A stretch of DNA of 40,850 nucleotides from Actinomycetota bacterium (GTDB lineage: Bacteria > Actinomycetota > Thermoleophilia > Gaiellales > Gaiellaceae): positions 1 to 40,850 of the forward strand of contig PMOB01000017.1 in NCBI GenBank assembly GCA_003161615.1, given 5' to 3'. Positions 7,547-16,014 of the stretch are shown piece after piece. The notes under the pieces were generated by a model that saw nothing but the letters and a program-made list of their open reading frames with translations, did not search any database and was not told the DNA's origin. The first letter of the stretch is position 1, and each line of letters begins with the position of its first letter. Position numbers and translations under genes: made by a program.

Positions 7547-8697
7547 GGCTCGTTCCCCCTTTCAGGGATAGATGGCTGTGCGGTGGACAGAACCTCGTGG
7601 GTTCCATCCACCGTTCCGCCATCTGTCTCGCGCTGCGCCCGATCCTCGGCAAGCCGTCGTTCGGCGATCTTCGCGTAGGCCGGATTGATCTCGATCCCGA
7701 CCCAGTCGCGGCCTTTGCGTTCGGCGACGAGGCCGACGGTACCGGCGCCGAAGAACGGGTCGAGCACGACGCCAGGCCGAGCGCCCGCGACGCACTTGCA
7801 GCTTCGGCGGAGCGGGCCCCGCTCGCGGATCACGGTGTATCGGCTGCTGTAGTGCCGCACGCGCGGTTCGCGTCTCATTGGTCGCCGATCACGGCCGATC
7901 TCGTCGCGCCTAGCCCGACTTGTCCGCTTGAACGGCGTTCGGCAGGAGTCGCAGATCAGCTCCGGGCAGGTCGCCAGTAGTGGGCGCTCGACCAGACCGG
8001 GCGGGAAGGTCGCGAAGTGCCCACCGGGAAAGTTCGCACCTGGAAGGCTCCACACATCTCCCGGGTTCTTGCCTAGCTCATGACCGACCGAGCCGCGGGC
8101 CTTCTGCGCTGCCAGGCCGCGATTGCCGCCGCCGTGTTGGCGCCAGAGCGGTGCGCTTGCCCGATCTGGCGGGTAGACACCGCCGCGACGTGTTGTCGCC
8201 ACCGAGCGATGCGGCAGCCTGATCGCATCGAGATCGAAGTAATACGTGGGAGAGCGCGTGAGGAAGTAGACAACGTCGTAGGTGTTGCTCAGACGGTCGG
8301 CCACGGCGTGCGGCATCGGGTTGGTCTTGGCCCAGATGACCTTGCTGCGGACGATCCAGCCGTCTTCGGCAAGCGCCAGCACCAGCCGCTCAGGAGCGAG
8401 CAGCAGGCTCTTTCGTGCCGCGCCGTACTTGGTGTGACGGGAGTAGCTGTCCCCGAGGTTCAGCCAGAGCGACCCGGATGGTTTGAGCACGCGCGTCAAG
8501 CCATTCAGGATCAGCCGCAGTTCGTTCACCCAGGCATCGACGCTTGCCTCGAGACCAAGTTGGCCCTTGATCCCATAATCGCGAAGCTGGAAGTACGGTG
8601 GACTCGTTATGACAGTGTCGACCGACGCGGCCGGTAGATCGGCCAGCCGGTCCCGGACGTCGCCGATCAGAACCCGGTTTCGCGCTAGGCGGCTCAC
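7543..8697 (-). CDS. Beta-class DNA methyltransferase (N4-cytosine or N6-adenine)
   Basis: A 384-aa protein with the motif order of beta-class methyltransferases: catalytic TSPPY near residue 32 first, and the AdoMet-binding DPFFGAGTVGL near residue 315 at the C-terminal end. A middle region with CPELICDSC and a later CKC pair looks like a zinc-binding insert within or next to the target-recognition part. It should methylate DNA at a specific sequence. No restriction partner lies beside it, and it shares 4-nt overlaps with the genes on both sides, so it probably protects the element or marks it during transfer. Which base is modified cannot be decided from the motif alone. Confidence 0.9.
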   Translation of the reverse strand: MSRLARNRVLIGDVRDRLADLPAASVDTVITSPPYFQLRDYGIKGQLGLEASVDAWVNELRLILNGLTRVLKPSGSLWLNLGDSYSRHTKYGAARKSLLLAPERLVLALAEDGWIVRSKVIWAKTNPMPHAVADRLSNTYDVVYFLTRSPTYYFDLDAIRLPHRSVATTRRGGVYPPDRASAPLWRQHGGGNRGLAAQKARGSVGHELGKNPGDVWSLPGANFPGGHFATFPPGLVERPLLATCPELICDSCRTPFKRTSRARRDEIGRDRRPMRREPRVRHYSSRYTVIRERGPLRRSCKCVAGARPGVVLDPFFGAGTVGLVAERKGRDWVGIEINPAYAKIAERRLAEDRAQRETDGGTVDGTHEVLSTAQPSIPERGNEP

Positions 8698-9491
8698 GCC
8701 TTACCTCCGATCAAGGTGCTGAGAGCGTCGGCGCTGGTCGTTACCAGCATCAGTCCATCGCTGAACCCGCTACCACTCGATACCGCTCGGACCCGTTCGG
8801 CGCGGGCAGCGTCAGGAGTTACCCAGATGATGCGGGGAAAGACTCCGTGCGCAGCTTGCTCGACACCGCTTCGGTAGTAGCTCTCGTACAGCTGGGCCTT
8901 GCGGAGCAGCGCCGGGCCGCGGTGAGTGCCGCGATCGACTTCGACGAACCAGCGGTACTCCAGCTCGCCCTTGCCGATTGCCAGAAACAGATCGGGGCGA
9001 AGCACAGAGCGCCCGATCGCCGGCAGCGTTCTCCAGCAGACAGGTTCTCCTTCGACCGTCAGAAGCTCCAGGTGACCATTCCGGCCGGCAAGAGTCAGAT
9101 CGACGACGAGCTGGCTGACGGCGAGTTGATGGTCGACAAACGCCACGCTGGGCTCGTAGGCGCGCAGTCGCGAGCCGTCCGCTTGAAGTAGACGGTGTCC
9201 GATCGGACCCAGCCCATAAATGAACGCGTCCGAACCGGCTCTGAGGCCTCCGACCTTTCGCTCCAGCCGAACGAGCGAGCGATCGGCAACGAGCCGTGAG
9301 AGCACCCGGCGGCAAAGCCGCGCTGCTGTGGCGGCGGTCGCGTGACCTTCGGGCGGGAAGTGCAGAACCTCAACCTGTCGCCCACTCATCAAACGTAGTT
9401 CGGCGACCTGCGAGACGATCTCCATGTCGCGGCGCGAAAGGTCTTCGCGGAGTTCACGAACAACCGCACGGCCGAATCTCGAACTGCTCAT
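8694..9491 (-). CDS. Replication-relaxation family protein
   Basis: A 265-aa protein like the actinobacterial replication-relaxation family (PF13814). The N-terminal winged-helix part (RRDMEIVSQVAELRLMSGRQ ... RRVLSRLVADRSLVRL) is followed by GLGPIGHRLL and a C-terminal nuclease-like fold with RPDLFLAIGKGELEYRWFVEVDRGT. The D/E residues there resemble a PD-(D/E)XK core. Members occur on conjugative plasmids and integrative elements and are thought to act in plasmid replication or DNA processing. Here it is upstream of and coupled to the methyltransferase, and is the only candidate for a DNA-processing transfer protein. Confidence 0.8.
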   Translation of the reverse strand: MSSSRFGRAVVRELREDLSRRDMEIVSQVAELRLMSGRQVEVLHFPPEGHATAATAARLCRRVLSRLVADRSLVRLERKVGGLRAGSDAFIYGLGPIGHRLLQADGSRLRAYEPSVAFVDHQLAVSQLVVDLTLAGRNGHLELLTVEGEPVCWRTLPAIGRSVLRPDLFLAIGKGELEYRWFVEVDRGTHRGPALLRKAQLYESYYRSGVEQAAHGVFPRIIWVTPDAARAERVRAVSSGSGFSDGLMLVTTSADALSTLIGGKA

Positions 9492-9633
9492 CGTCCGGCC
9501 TCCCCGGTTGCGCCTACAGATAAGGATGAGCAGAAAGGCACATCAGTCACCGGCCTTATTGCGCCAAACGCGAGTAGCCCGTAGGCGTCGCGCCGTCTCC
9601 GACTCGTAGCGACCGGATAGGCGACCGGACCGC

Positions 9634-11784
9634 TCATCTCTCGCCCCCGGCTCGGCGCTTCGGCTCGAGATCACCGTCACGACCGCTGCCGCGCAACTGC
9701 TGAATCTCCCGATCAACTTGGCCCAATGACCTCGCGTACTGCTCTCGGGATAGCTGTCGCACCGTGTTGGGATCGCTCGATTGCGGCGGCGGTGGCAGCG
9801 TGCGCAGGCTCAGCCACGGCTGGACCGCATCACCTGCGACGAGCTGGGCGTACGCCTCGAAGGCTGCGAGCGTCCGGAAGTCCTCCGGTGCGAGAGTTGA
9901 ATCTGAGGCAAACGCCTTCGCATCCTCGGCGGCAAGCTGAAAGACGATTCGAGAACGAGCATTGGCTAGCACCGCCGAGCGCATCTGCGAGCTCAATTGC
10001 GCAAGGTGCTGGTGAGCCAACGTCAGCCCGACCCCGAGCCCGCGAGCTTGCGCGAGCGCGTCGGCCAGGTCGGTCGGGAGGCTTAGGTAGTCCTGGAACT
10101 CGTCGACGTAGACGAAGACTGGATGCCGCCGCTCGGCAGGGATAGCGCTTCGCTCAAGTGCCGTCTGCCAAACCTGGGAAACGACGAGGCTGCCGAGCAG
10201 CGCTGCTGCCTCTGGCCCCATTGATCCCTTGGCGAGGTTGACCAGCAGGATCTTCCGCTCGGTGAAGACCTGCCGTAGCTCGAATCGCGGGGAGGCTTGC
10301 CCGAGTACCGCACGCAAACTCGGCCTGACGAGCAGCGGCCTGACCTTGTTCATGATCGGCTGGATTGCTGCGACGCGCTCGCCATCGCTCCAGGCGTCGA
10401 ACGCCTGCCAGAACGGTTGCAGCACGACCGGCTCGTCGAGAGCGCCGACCAGCCCGCGGCGAAAGGTCGGATCGCTCAGGAGCAGCGGCAGCGCGGCCAG
10501 ACTCATTCCTGGCGTACGGCACAAGCTGAGTAGCGAGGCATAGAGGATGTCGCTGGTACGCGGTCCCCAGGACGCTGCGTATTGATGATGAAAGACGCCG
10601 AGCAGTTGATCGGCGACAAGCTCGGACGAACCGGCGGTCGATACAAGCGGATTGATGCCGACAACGGCCTCGTGATCAGTCGGATCGATCAGGACCACAT
10701 CGCGCATGCGCGCGGCCGGGATGCGCGCGAGCACGTCCTGAATGAGATCGCCTTTGGGCTCGACGACAACGACCGCTCGACCCGCATCGATGTCTTGGCA
10801 AATCAAGTTGAGAAGCAGCGTCGACTTGCCGGTCCCGGTGGGTCCCAGGACGTGGAGGCCTCGGAGCCCTTCGCGGATTCCAAGTGCAATCGATCGTTCG
10901 CGACCAGGGAACGTCGCGACACCGAGTACCCGCCCGCTTGAGCTGACGAGCTTGCTCGGCCCAATCGGTCGGCTCGTTTGTCGGATGATTGGCAGAGCGC
11001 TCGTGTCGCCGACCGGCCAGCCAGAAACAACGGCTAACTCGGCAACGTTGAGACGCATCGGCACTCGCCATGGCCGTCGAGCGTTGATCAAGTCGTTTCG
11101 ACCGATACTGCGCAACCCGAAGCGAACGCCGGGAGCCTCGGCTGACCGCAACGCAATCGTCACTTGGCGAATCAGTTGTCGTTGCCGAGGAGCGTCTTTT
11201 GCGTGAGCGCCAACCCGGCCGACGATTCGCCAGCCGGGAAGTGAACGTTTGACTCGAAGCGACCCGCGCTCGTCCGCATCGAGTGACGGCGGGTTGCCGA
11301 ATAGCGCTCGTGAGACTTGCGCTGGCAATGATCCCGAATCGGGTCGCTCTGCTTTGTTTCCGACCGGCACTGGCCCCACAGCTCCGACTAGCTGCCACTG
11401 CAAGACGACTGACTCCGCCTTGCGGACGGTGCTCAGCGCCGTCAGCAGTGCCCGGCAGACCGCCTCTGCTTCGTCGAGGCTGAGCGAACGGCTCGCGGTG
11501 CTCAGACGCACCTCGACGGCGCGATCGATCGTGAGCGACGGTCGAGCGTCGAGACGTACAAAGCCGACAGTCGGTAACGCTGCTCGCATTTGCTCAAGCA
11601 ACATTGGAGCGGCTGCGGTTGGCAAAGCGATCCGGTGGACGACCCCGCCACGAACCCCTATCGCCTCGATGACGATCGGTACAGCGCTCGATGCGGCGAG
11701 AAGCCGCAGCGCCTGCGTGAGCCGGTCGACGTCGATCTCGCGTGACCAGTGCAGCTCATACCAACTGAGCGTGTCCTTGCTCAT
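9634..11784 (-). CDS. TraG/TraD-like conjugative coupling ATPase
   Basis: A 716-aa protein. Residues 1-300 are poorly conserved. The RecA-like motor begins with Walker A GPTGTGKS (314-321) and has Walker B VFVYVDEF (556-563) and the TraM-recognition-type C-terminal region (LADALAQARGLGVGLTLAHQ). It belongs to the type IV secretion coupling or DNA-transfer ATPase group, which feeds DNA to a membrane channel. No N-terminal membrane helix is obvious, so it may dock to the separate membrane proteins encoded upstream. Its start overlaps the stop of the 70-aa gene by 4 nt. The operon starts at the operator-bearing promoter at 12064-12092. Confidence 0.9.
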   Translation of the reverse strand: MSKDTLSWYELHWSREIDVDRLTQALRLLAASSAVPIVIEAIGVRGGVVHRIALPTAAAPMLLEQMRAALPTVGFVRLDARPSLTIDRAVEVRLSTASRSLSLDEAEAVCRALLTALSTVRKAESVVLQWQLVGAVGPVPVGNKAERPDSGSLPAQVSRALFGNPPSLDADERGSLRVKRSLPGWRIVGRVGAHAKDAPRQRQLIRQVTIALRSAEAPGVRFGLRSIGRNDLINARRPWRVPMRLNVAELAVVSGWPVGDTSALPIIRQTSRPIGPSKLVSSSGRVLGVATFPGRERSIALGIREGLRGLHVLGPTGTGKSTLLLNLICQDIDAGRAVVVVEPKGDLIQDVLARIPAARMRDVVLIDPTDHEAVVGINPLVSTAGSSELVADQLLGVFHHQYAASWGPRTSDILYASLLSLCRTPGMSLAALPLLLSDPTFRRGLVGALDEPVVLQPFWQAFDAWSDGERVAAIQPIMNKVRPLLVRPSLRAVLGQASPRFELRQVFTERKILLVNLAKGSMGPEAAALLGSLVVSQVWQTALERSAIPAERRHPVFVYVDEFQDYLSLPTDLADALAQARGLGVGLTLAHQHLAQLSSQMRSAVLANARSRIVFQLAAEDAKAFASDSTLAPEDFRTLAAFEAYAQLVAGDAVQPWLSLRTLPPPPQSSDPNTVRQLSREQYARSLGQVDREIQQLRGSGRDGDLEPKRRAGGER

Positions 11785-11993
11785 GCGGCATCCTTGGCCG
11801 CTCGCGTCGGCTTCTTCCGCGGGAGGTCAACGACCTGACCGGCTCGCTGCTTGTGCTGCGCCTCGGCTTCTGCCTCGGCCTGAGCCTGGGCAAGGTCGAT
11901 CAACACGCGCGCGAGCGTTCGCAAGTCACGTTTCTCACGCCGGACCCCGCGGACGCGGATCCGACGCTCACCGTGATGAAACGTTCTACTCAT
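11781..11993 (-). CDS. 70-aa basic protein at the head of the coupling-ATPase operon
   Basis: The ATG at 11993 has AGGAGG 8 nt upstream. The protein starts MSRTFHHGERRIRVRGVRR, has an Ala/Gln/Glu helix (LAQAQAEAEAEAQHKQRAG) and a basic tail ending KKPTRAAKDAA. The 4-nt overlap with the ATPase gene implies coupled translation. The high Arg/Lys content suggests contact with DNA or with the ATPase. No named family is recognised. The longer in-frame opening to 12026 is ignored because it lacks a ribosome site. Confidence 0.75.
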   Translation of the reverse strand: MSRTFHHGERRIRVRGVRREKRDLRTLARVLIDLAQAQAEAEAEAQHKQRAGQVVDLPRKKPTRAAKDAA

Positions 11994-12034
11994 AAAAGGA
12001 CCTCCTTTCAGCCGCCCGCAGAACATGCTGCGTC

Positions 12035-12050
12035 GTTGCGTTTACGCAAC
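12035..12050. promoter_or_regulatory. Operator dyad O2, GTTGCG-TTTA-CGCAAC
   Basis: The same 16 bp as O3, centred 36 bp away and downstream of the transfer promoter. Paired sites at this spacing could allow cooperative binding. Confidence 0.7.
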
Positions 12051-12063
12051 TGGTGCTTGCTCC

Positions 12064-12092
12064 ATTGAACGTTGCGTTTACGCAACAGTCAA
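12064..12092 (-). promoter_or_regulatory. Promoter of the transfer operon with operator in its spacer
   Basis: Read on the minus strand: -35 TTGACT (12092-12087), a 17-nt spacer and -10 TTCAAT (12069-12064). The whole dyad GTTGCG-TAAA-CGCAAC fills the spacer. It points at the 70-aa gene and coupling ATPase (start 11993). Confidence 0.65.
12071..12086. promoter_or_regulatory. Operator dyad O3, GTTGCG-TTTA-CGCAAC
   Basis: A perfect palindrome identical to O2 and sharing both half-sites with O1. It sits between the -35 and -10 boxes of the transfer promoter, a position expected to repress. Confidence 0.7.
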
Positions 12093-12140
12093 GGCGGGTT
12101 GTGTATTCCACGACACCGACCGGTACAGCTCGACCGCTGT

Positions 12141-12311
12141 TCACCAGCGGCCTCGGTACCACGCGATGACTCGTACAACTACGACCAACACGATCAGGAT
12201 CCCGAGCGCCGGAATGGCCGGGCGGACGACGTCGTAGGCCAGCCTGATCGCGACACAAGCCGCAACCACGACGACGAGCAGCTTCAAGAAATTGTTGAAG
12301 AGCTCGTTCAC
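12141..12311 (-). CDS. 56-aa small membrane protein
   Basis: A frame of 56 codons from GTG 12311, which overlaps the stop of the upstream gene (GTGA), so translation is coupled. The protein has an amphipathic start (MNELFNNFLK), a first helix (LLVVVVAACVAIRLAY), a Pro/Gly turn, a second helix (LGILIVLVVVVRVIAW) and a basic tail YRGRW. Two membrane spans with a short cytoplasmic tail are predicted. It is the last gene of the 14415-12141 envelope operon and may be a channel or anchor component. No homologous family is recognised. Confidence 0.75.
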   Translation of the reverse strand: MNELFNNFLKLLVVVVAACVAIRLAYDVVRPAIPALGILIVLVVVVRVIAWYRGRW

Positions 12312-13567
12312 GACCGCGAGGCAGTGACGCCGCGAATCGTGTTGATCCGCGGTGTGAGCTTGTCCTTCAGTGACGGGAGAGTGAGGTCACGGACGTGCCT
12401 GCTCGGGTCGCTGATCACGTCCTGAACGTGGCTTGGATCGACCACGGTGTTGTAGATGTGTGGGTTGGCCGCCGCCCGCCGCGCGATCTCTTCCAGGGCC
12501 AGGTGTAGTTGGACAAGCTGCTCGTGGCGGCGGCGGGCGTCGATCATCTGCAGCTCCTTCTGATGGGCGTCCACCCGGGCCGCGAGCTTGTAACACTCGC
12601 GGCGCTTAGCGTCGATCTGCTTGCCGAGGTTCGAGATCCCGGCCTCCATCTCGGCCAGAACCTTGGCAATCGGATTCGCCGCCCAGTAGCCGACGGCGAC
12701 CAGCCCGACGAAGATGCCGAGCGTCAAGGCCAGGAAGACCCACCACGACACGTGCACGGTGTTCTGCCCGGCTCCGGCCAAGATCCCGAGCGCGGTCTCG
12801 CGGACAATCGAGGCGCCGTAAAGGGCGAGTCCGCCGCCGATGAGAGCAACCGTGACCATCCAGTCGGCGAACACCGCGTGAGCCGTCCGCGCCCAACCCT
12901 CGGCTCCTCCTCCATCGGTCTGCTCAGCCTCAAGCAACGGGCGGTAATGGCGAGCCTTGAGCTCGGCACCGGCGCGCTTGCTGACCACCGCCAGCACGGA
13001 GGCATAACCAAGTGCCAGCAAGCCGGCAAAGATCGCGCCAAGACGCTCCTGGGTGCGCGCGCCGACACCGAAGTCGAGAACGCCGAGCAACGCCATCGGC
13101 GAACTCATGCTGAGGGTCTCGAACATAATCGCCAACCCGACCGTCACGGCCACTGCGACCGTGAGTAACGGCTGTCGAACCAGCTTGTGCCCGAGCCCGA
13201 TCTTCCTAGCCTTCTCGACGTACTCGTCGCGCCGTTCGACCTGTTTCCCCCGCTCGCCGTTGAGCTGTCCTAGCTCGTCTTCAGCCGCGGCTTCGTCGGC
13301 CTGGTGCTCGTTGAGCTGGACATGAACACCCAGCGCTTCCTCCTCGCCTAGAGCGGCGATGGCGGTCGTGACTGCATGGGCGTTAGCGATCGTTGCCGTG
13401 TCGTGGTGCGTGTGGGTCGGAGCGGCCGGCTGGAGCGGCTGCTGCGTCCCCTTCGGCACGAGGATCTTCTTGTTCGCCTGCCGGTGTCTCCAGCTACGTC
13501 CGCGGCGACCCTCGCGCCGCAGACGAGCGGAGTTAGTCCCGTTTTTGTTCCACCCGAAAATCGCCAT
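12308..13567 (-). CDS. Coiled-coil integral membrane protein of the transfer region
   Basis: 419 aa from ATG 13567, with GAGG 9 nt upstream. It starts MAIFGWNKNG with a basic segment, then a heptad-rich region (about 70-140, LNEHQADEAAAEDELGQLNG), four or five membrane helices (about 145-330, including LLTVAVAVTVGLAIMF and WWVFLALTLGIFVGLVAVGYW), and a second coiled coil (about 335-385, LAEMEAGISNLGKQIDAK). The shape suits a structural membrane component. It lies between the vWA-like gene and the 56-aa membrane protein in one operon. The open frame continues upstream into the vWA gene, which is why the SD-supported ATG is chosen. Function unknown. Confidence 0.75.
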   Translation of the reverse strand: MAIFGWNKNGTNSARLRREGRRGRSWRHRQANKKILVPKGTQQPLQPAAPTHTHHDTATIANAHAVTTAIAALGEEEALGVHVQLNEHQADEAAAEDELGQLNGERGKQVERRDEYVEKARKIGLGHKLVRQPLLTVAVAVTVGLAIMFETLSMSSPMALLGVLDFGVGARTQERLGAIFAGLLALGYASVLAVVSKRAGAELKARHYRPLLEAEQTDGGGAEGWARTAHAVFADWMVTVALIGGGLALYGASIVRETALGILAGAGQNTVHVSWWVFLALTLGIFVGLVAVGYWAANPIAKVLAEMEAGISNLGKQIDAKRRECYKLAARVDAHQKELQMIDARRRHEQLVQLHLALEEIARRAAANPHIYNTVVDPSHVQDVISDPSRHVRDLTLPSLKDKLTPRINTIRGVTASRS

Positions 13568-13587
13568 GATCGTTTTCCTCGCCTTTC

Positions 13588-14415
13588 CTAGGAGAAGTTG
13601 CCAAGCAAATCCGGCGTGACTAGGCAGCTGCGAGGGTGAGTCGAAGCGCAGATGCGCTGCCAGACGTCCTGCATGCGACGCACGTCTTGGGTCGAGATCG
13701 GGCTGGCAGCGCCGGTTCGACCGACTCCCTCGATCTGGATCGACGTCAGGCCGCGGGCGTCTGGCGGCGGCAGCTTGCCGATGATCTGGGCCGCAATCGC
13801 CTGATCGGACGCCCGCGTACCGAGCAGACGCCGCAGGTGCAGCCCGCCACGGTCGGACTCGTCGCCGTCGGTGATCACAACGACATGGGCGGGGAGTGGC
13901 TGGCCAGCTCGGAGGAGCTGGACACGCTGAATCCCGTCGACGAGCGCGCCGTAGATCGACGAGCCCGCCGCACCCATGTTTGTCCGGCTCGCCTGCTTTG
14001 AGATCTTGTTCAGAGCCTGTCGGAGAGCCGTTTGCTGAGCCGTGACGAACAACGGGGCAGCGCCGGCCACCCGTGTCGAGGTCGCACAAAGCGTCTTGAT
14101 GCTCCCGACGGTCGACCCGAAGACATCGACGACCAAGTAAGCGCCTTGACTTGAAGCGGCTGCGGCGATTCCGGAGAGCGCCTGTGCATACTCGTGCCGC
14201 AGCGCGACGCTGTTCGTCGAGCCCGTTCCGTCGACGCTCGCGAGCACGATGGGCTGCCCGACCTCATACTTCGTCGCCGTACAGGCCACAGCCGCCGTGC
14301 GGCTGACCGGCTGAGCCACGGCATGATTGCTCAGCACAACGACGGACAGAACTGCCAGCGCGCCAGCGCCAGCGATCAACCACTTCCGAGGAGGGACGTT
14401 TAGAACCACGTTCAT
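13588..14415 (-). CDS. Membrane-anchored vWA-like protein of the transfer region
   Basis: 275 aa from ATG 14415, with AGGAG 5 nt upstream. An N-terminal membrane anchor (about residues 12-32, WLIAGAGALAVLSVVVL) leads to a presumably extracytoplasmic domain. VLASVDGTGSTNS resembles the DxSxS metal-site loop of a von Willebrand factor A domain, and VVVITDGDESDRGG resembles its later TDG motif. The middle region (ASSIYGALVDGIQRVQ) supports the fold. vWA domains bind partner proteins. It begins the operon 14415-12141, 20 nt before the coiled-coil membrane protein. A role in an envelope complex for DNA transfer is inferred from location only. Confidence 0.7.
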   Translation of the reverse strand: MNVVLNVPPRKWLIAGAGALAVLSVVVLSNHAVAQPVSRTAAVACTATKYEVGQPIVLASVDGTGSTNSVALRHEYAQALSGIAAAASSQGAYLVVDVFGSTVGSIKTLCATSTRVAGAAPLFVTAQQTALRQALNKISKQASRTNMGAAGSSIYGALVDGIQRVQLLRAGQPLPAHVVVITDGDESDRGGLHLRRLLGTRASDQAIAAQIIGKLPPPDARGLTSIQIEGVGRTGAASPISTQDVRRMQDVWQRICASTHPRSCLVTPDLLGNFS

Positions 14416-14514
14416 CGAAGCTCCTTTCGTTCGGCTCGACCGGCCTTCGCCGGACTCGACTCCGAGGCTGCCGTCCTCGCCTGCGCATCCGCTAGGTGTC
14501 AAACTGGGCATGAA

Positions 14515-15459
14515 GTGGGTATTTCTGTCTCAGCCGCGCACCGGGGCGACGTCGCGCCGCCGCCGATCGAGAACCTGACGGCCGCCCTCAGGGTCGTGGT
14601 CCGCAAAGGACTGCCGGTTACGCCGGACCGCGCTCCCGAACTGCTCCTCGAACTTCGGGGCGTCCTCGCTCGAGCTATCGACGGGGGCGACTACCTCAGC
14701 CGAGTCAAGTCACTCAACACGCTCTTGCAGACCTTGCTCTTGGCACTCGGCGAGGCAGAAGAAGCTCAGGCTCTGAAGATCCTCTTCGCAGTCCGCCCGG
14801 CTGACCGCGGGACGACACTCACCGTGCGACGGGAACGAGCCCGCATGGTCGGCGCGTGGGACTACGACGCAACCCACTTCCGCCGGCACATCGAACCGCG
14901 CCTGATCCGCGACCTCGCCTGGTTCCTCCACGAAGACAGCCAGAACTACACGCCCCGGACGAAGTACGCGCCCGACCCAATCGAGATCTCAGGCGACAGC
15001 CCATCGCTGCACCCCTCCGACGTCAACGAGCAAGAAGAACTCTTGTCGCGTATCTGGGCGCTTGTCTATGAACTTCGCGCCGAGCTGATCCACAAGGCTC
15101 GGCTCGAAGCCGACGCCCCCGCCAGCGCTGAAGTCCACGAAGCAGCCGACACGATTCTCTGGATCGTCGCGCGCCTACTAACTCGCATCCACGAGTACCT
15201 CGAAAGCTATGGCGACCGCATCCTCCACGGCGAGGCCGAGTACCGCGTGGAGGGGCTGATCCGCCTTGCCGGCTGGCGTTACGAGTTTACCCCGGAACAG
15301 GCGGTAGAAATTCGCCTGGCCATTGCTGCGTCCGGTGAGAACCGCGTTGCGTTTCTCGCCACCGTCCGAAAGTCACGCGTGGTACCGATGCTGTTCAATG
15401 CCGCAGGGACGACGGCTAGAGCGCCGCGACGTGGCTCGACAGGTCACTTGCGCGCTTGA
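14515..15459 (+). CDS. Uncharacterised actinobacterial protein
   Basis: A 314-aa soluble protein, mostly helical. Recognisable stretches are RVKSLNTLLQTLLLALGE, RGTTLTVRRERAR, HFRRHIEPRLIRDLAW, EEELLSRIWALVYELRAELI-like residues and VEGLIRLAGWRYEFTPEQA. The style is that of a hypothetical family seen in Streptomyces and relatives. I know of no assigned function. The GTG at 14515 has no clear ribosome site, so the true start may differ. A C-terminal fragment of a second member lies at 23915-24127, so the family is represented twice in this element. Confidence 0.7.
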   Translation: MGISVSAAHRGDVAPPPIENLTAALRVVVRKGLPVTPDRAPELLLELRGVLARAIDGGDYLSRVKSLNTLLQTLLLALGEAEEAQALKILFAVRPADRGTTLTVRRERARMVGAWDYDATHFRRHIEPRLIRDLAWFLHEDSQNYTPRTKYAPDPIEISGDSPSLHPSDVNEQEELLSRIWALVYELRAELIHKARLEADAPASAEVHEAADTILWIVARLLTRIHEYLESYGDRILHGEAEYRVEGLIRLAGWRYEFTPEQAVEIRLAIAASGENRVAFLATVRKSRVVPMLFNAAGTTARAPRRGSTGHLRA

Positions 15460-15626
15460 GACTCGGCGCGAGCCCTCCAGGGCAGGCAATGTCAAGGTTG
15501 ACGCGCGTCCCGACACCCGCGATATGGCTTACGTGTTGCCGAGCCCCGTTCAGATCCTCGGCCGCCGAACGCGGTCAGACCCGCACGCTTAGAGAGCCTG
15601 TCCGCGCCCGAGCCTTTGTCGATCTA

Positions 15627-15833
15627 TCACTCGGACTTCGGGCGGCGGCCTCTTCGGGCCTCTTGCCGACCGACCTTTGCTATTTCCTGAACGATCTTGT
15701 CGTCGATGTGCGCATCAGCGACGATCACACCTCGACGACCGTCTCCAAAGCGGACAGTGATAATGGCACTCTGTTTATCGTCGGCGATCTCCTGGCTAGT
15801 GAAGTCGCTGATAAAGATGGTCTTGCGTGCCAC
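15627..15833 (-). CDS. Lsr2-like small protein
   Basis: 68 aa from GTG 15833, with AGGAGG 7 nt upstream. It starts MARKTIFISDFTSQEI and continues IITVRFGDGRRGVIVADA, a strand pattern like the N-terminal dimerisation domain of Lsr2, and ends with a basic ARRGRRPKSE tail containing RGRRP. In full-length Lsr2 a similar RGR motif inserts into the AT-rich minor groove. It lacks the long linker and helical DNA-binding domain, so it may modify nucleoid silencing rather than act as a full silencer. It is divergent from the winged-helix gene. Confidence 0.65.
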   Translation of the reverse strand: MARKTIFISDFTSQEIADDKQSAIITVRFGDGRRGVIVADAHIDDKIVQEIAKVGRQEARRGRRPKSE

Positions 15834-16002
15834 TCTTGAGCCTCCTATGTCGATCGCTGAGACACGACTAAATCTGGGCGAGCATCGCTTCGATGGGAAG
15901 CGGGTCGTGAGAGTGTACTGCGCGTCGGTCGCAGCTACATCCGCGCATACCGTCGCCAGAACGGACCCGCGATCGAAGCCGACCGTCACCGGGCCATTGA
16001 AG

Positions 16003-16008
16003 TACACT
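16003..16008 (+). promoter_or_regulatory. Candidate -10 box for a leaderless transcript
   Basis: TACACT ends 6 nt before the ATG at 16015, a spacing that would make the transcript start at or very near the start codon. The -35 region (CCGACC, 18 nt upstream) matches only partly. Leaderless genes are common in actinobacteria. Confidence 0.35.
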
Positions 16009-16014
16009 GACAGC

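Noticed and set aside
13568-14089. N-terminal extension of the coiled-coil membrane protein frame
   Set aside because: It overlaps the vWA-like gene in another frame and has no ribosome site; ATG 13567 does.
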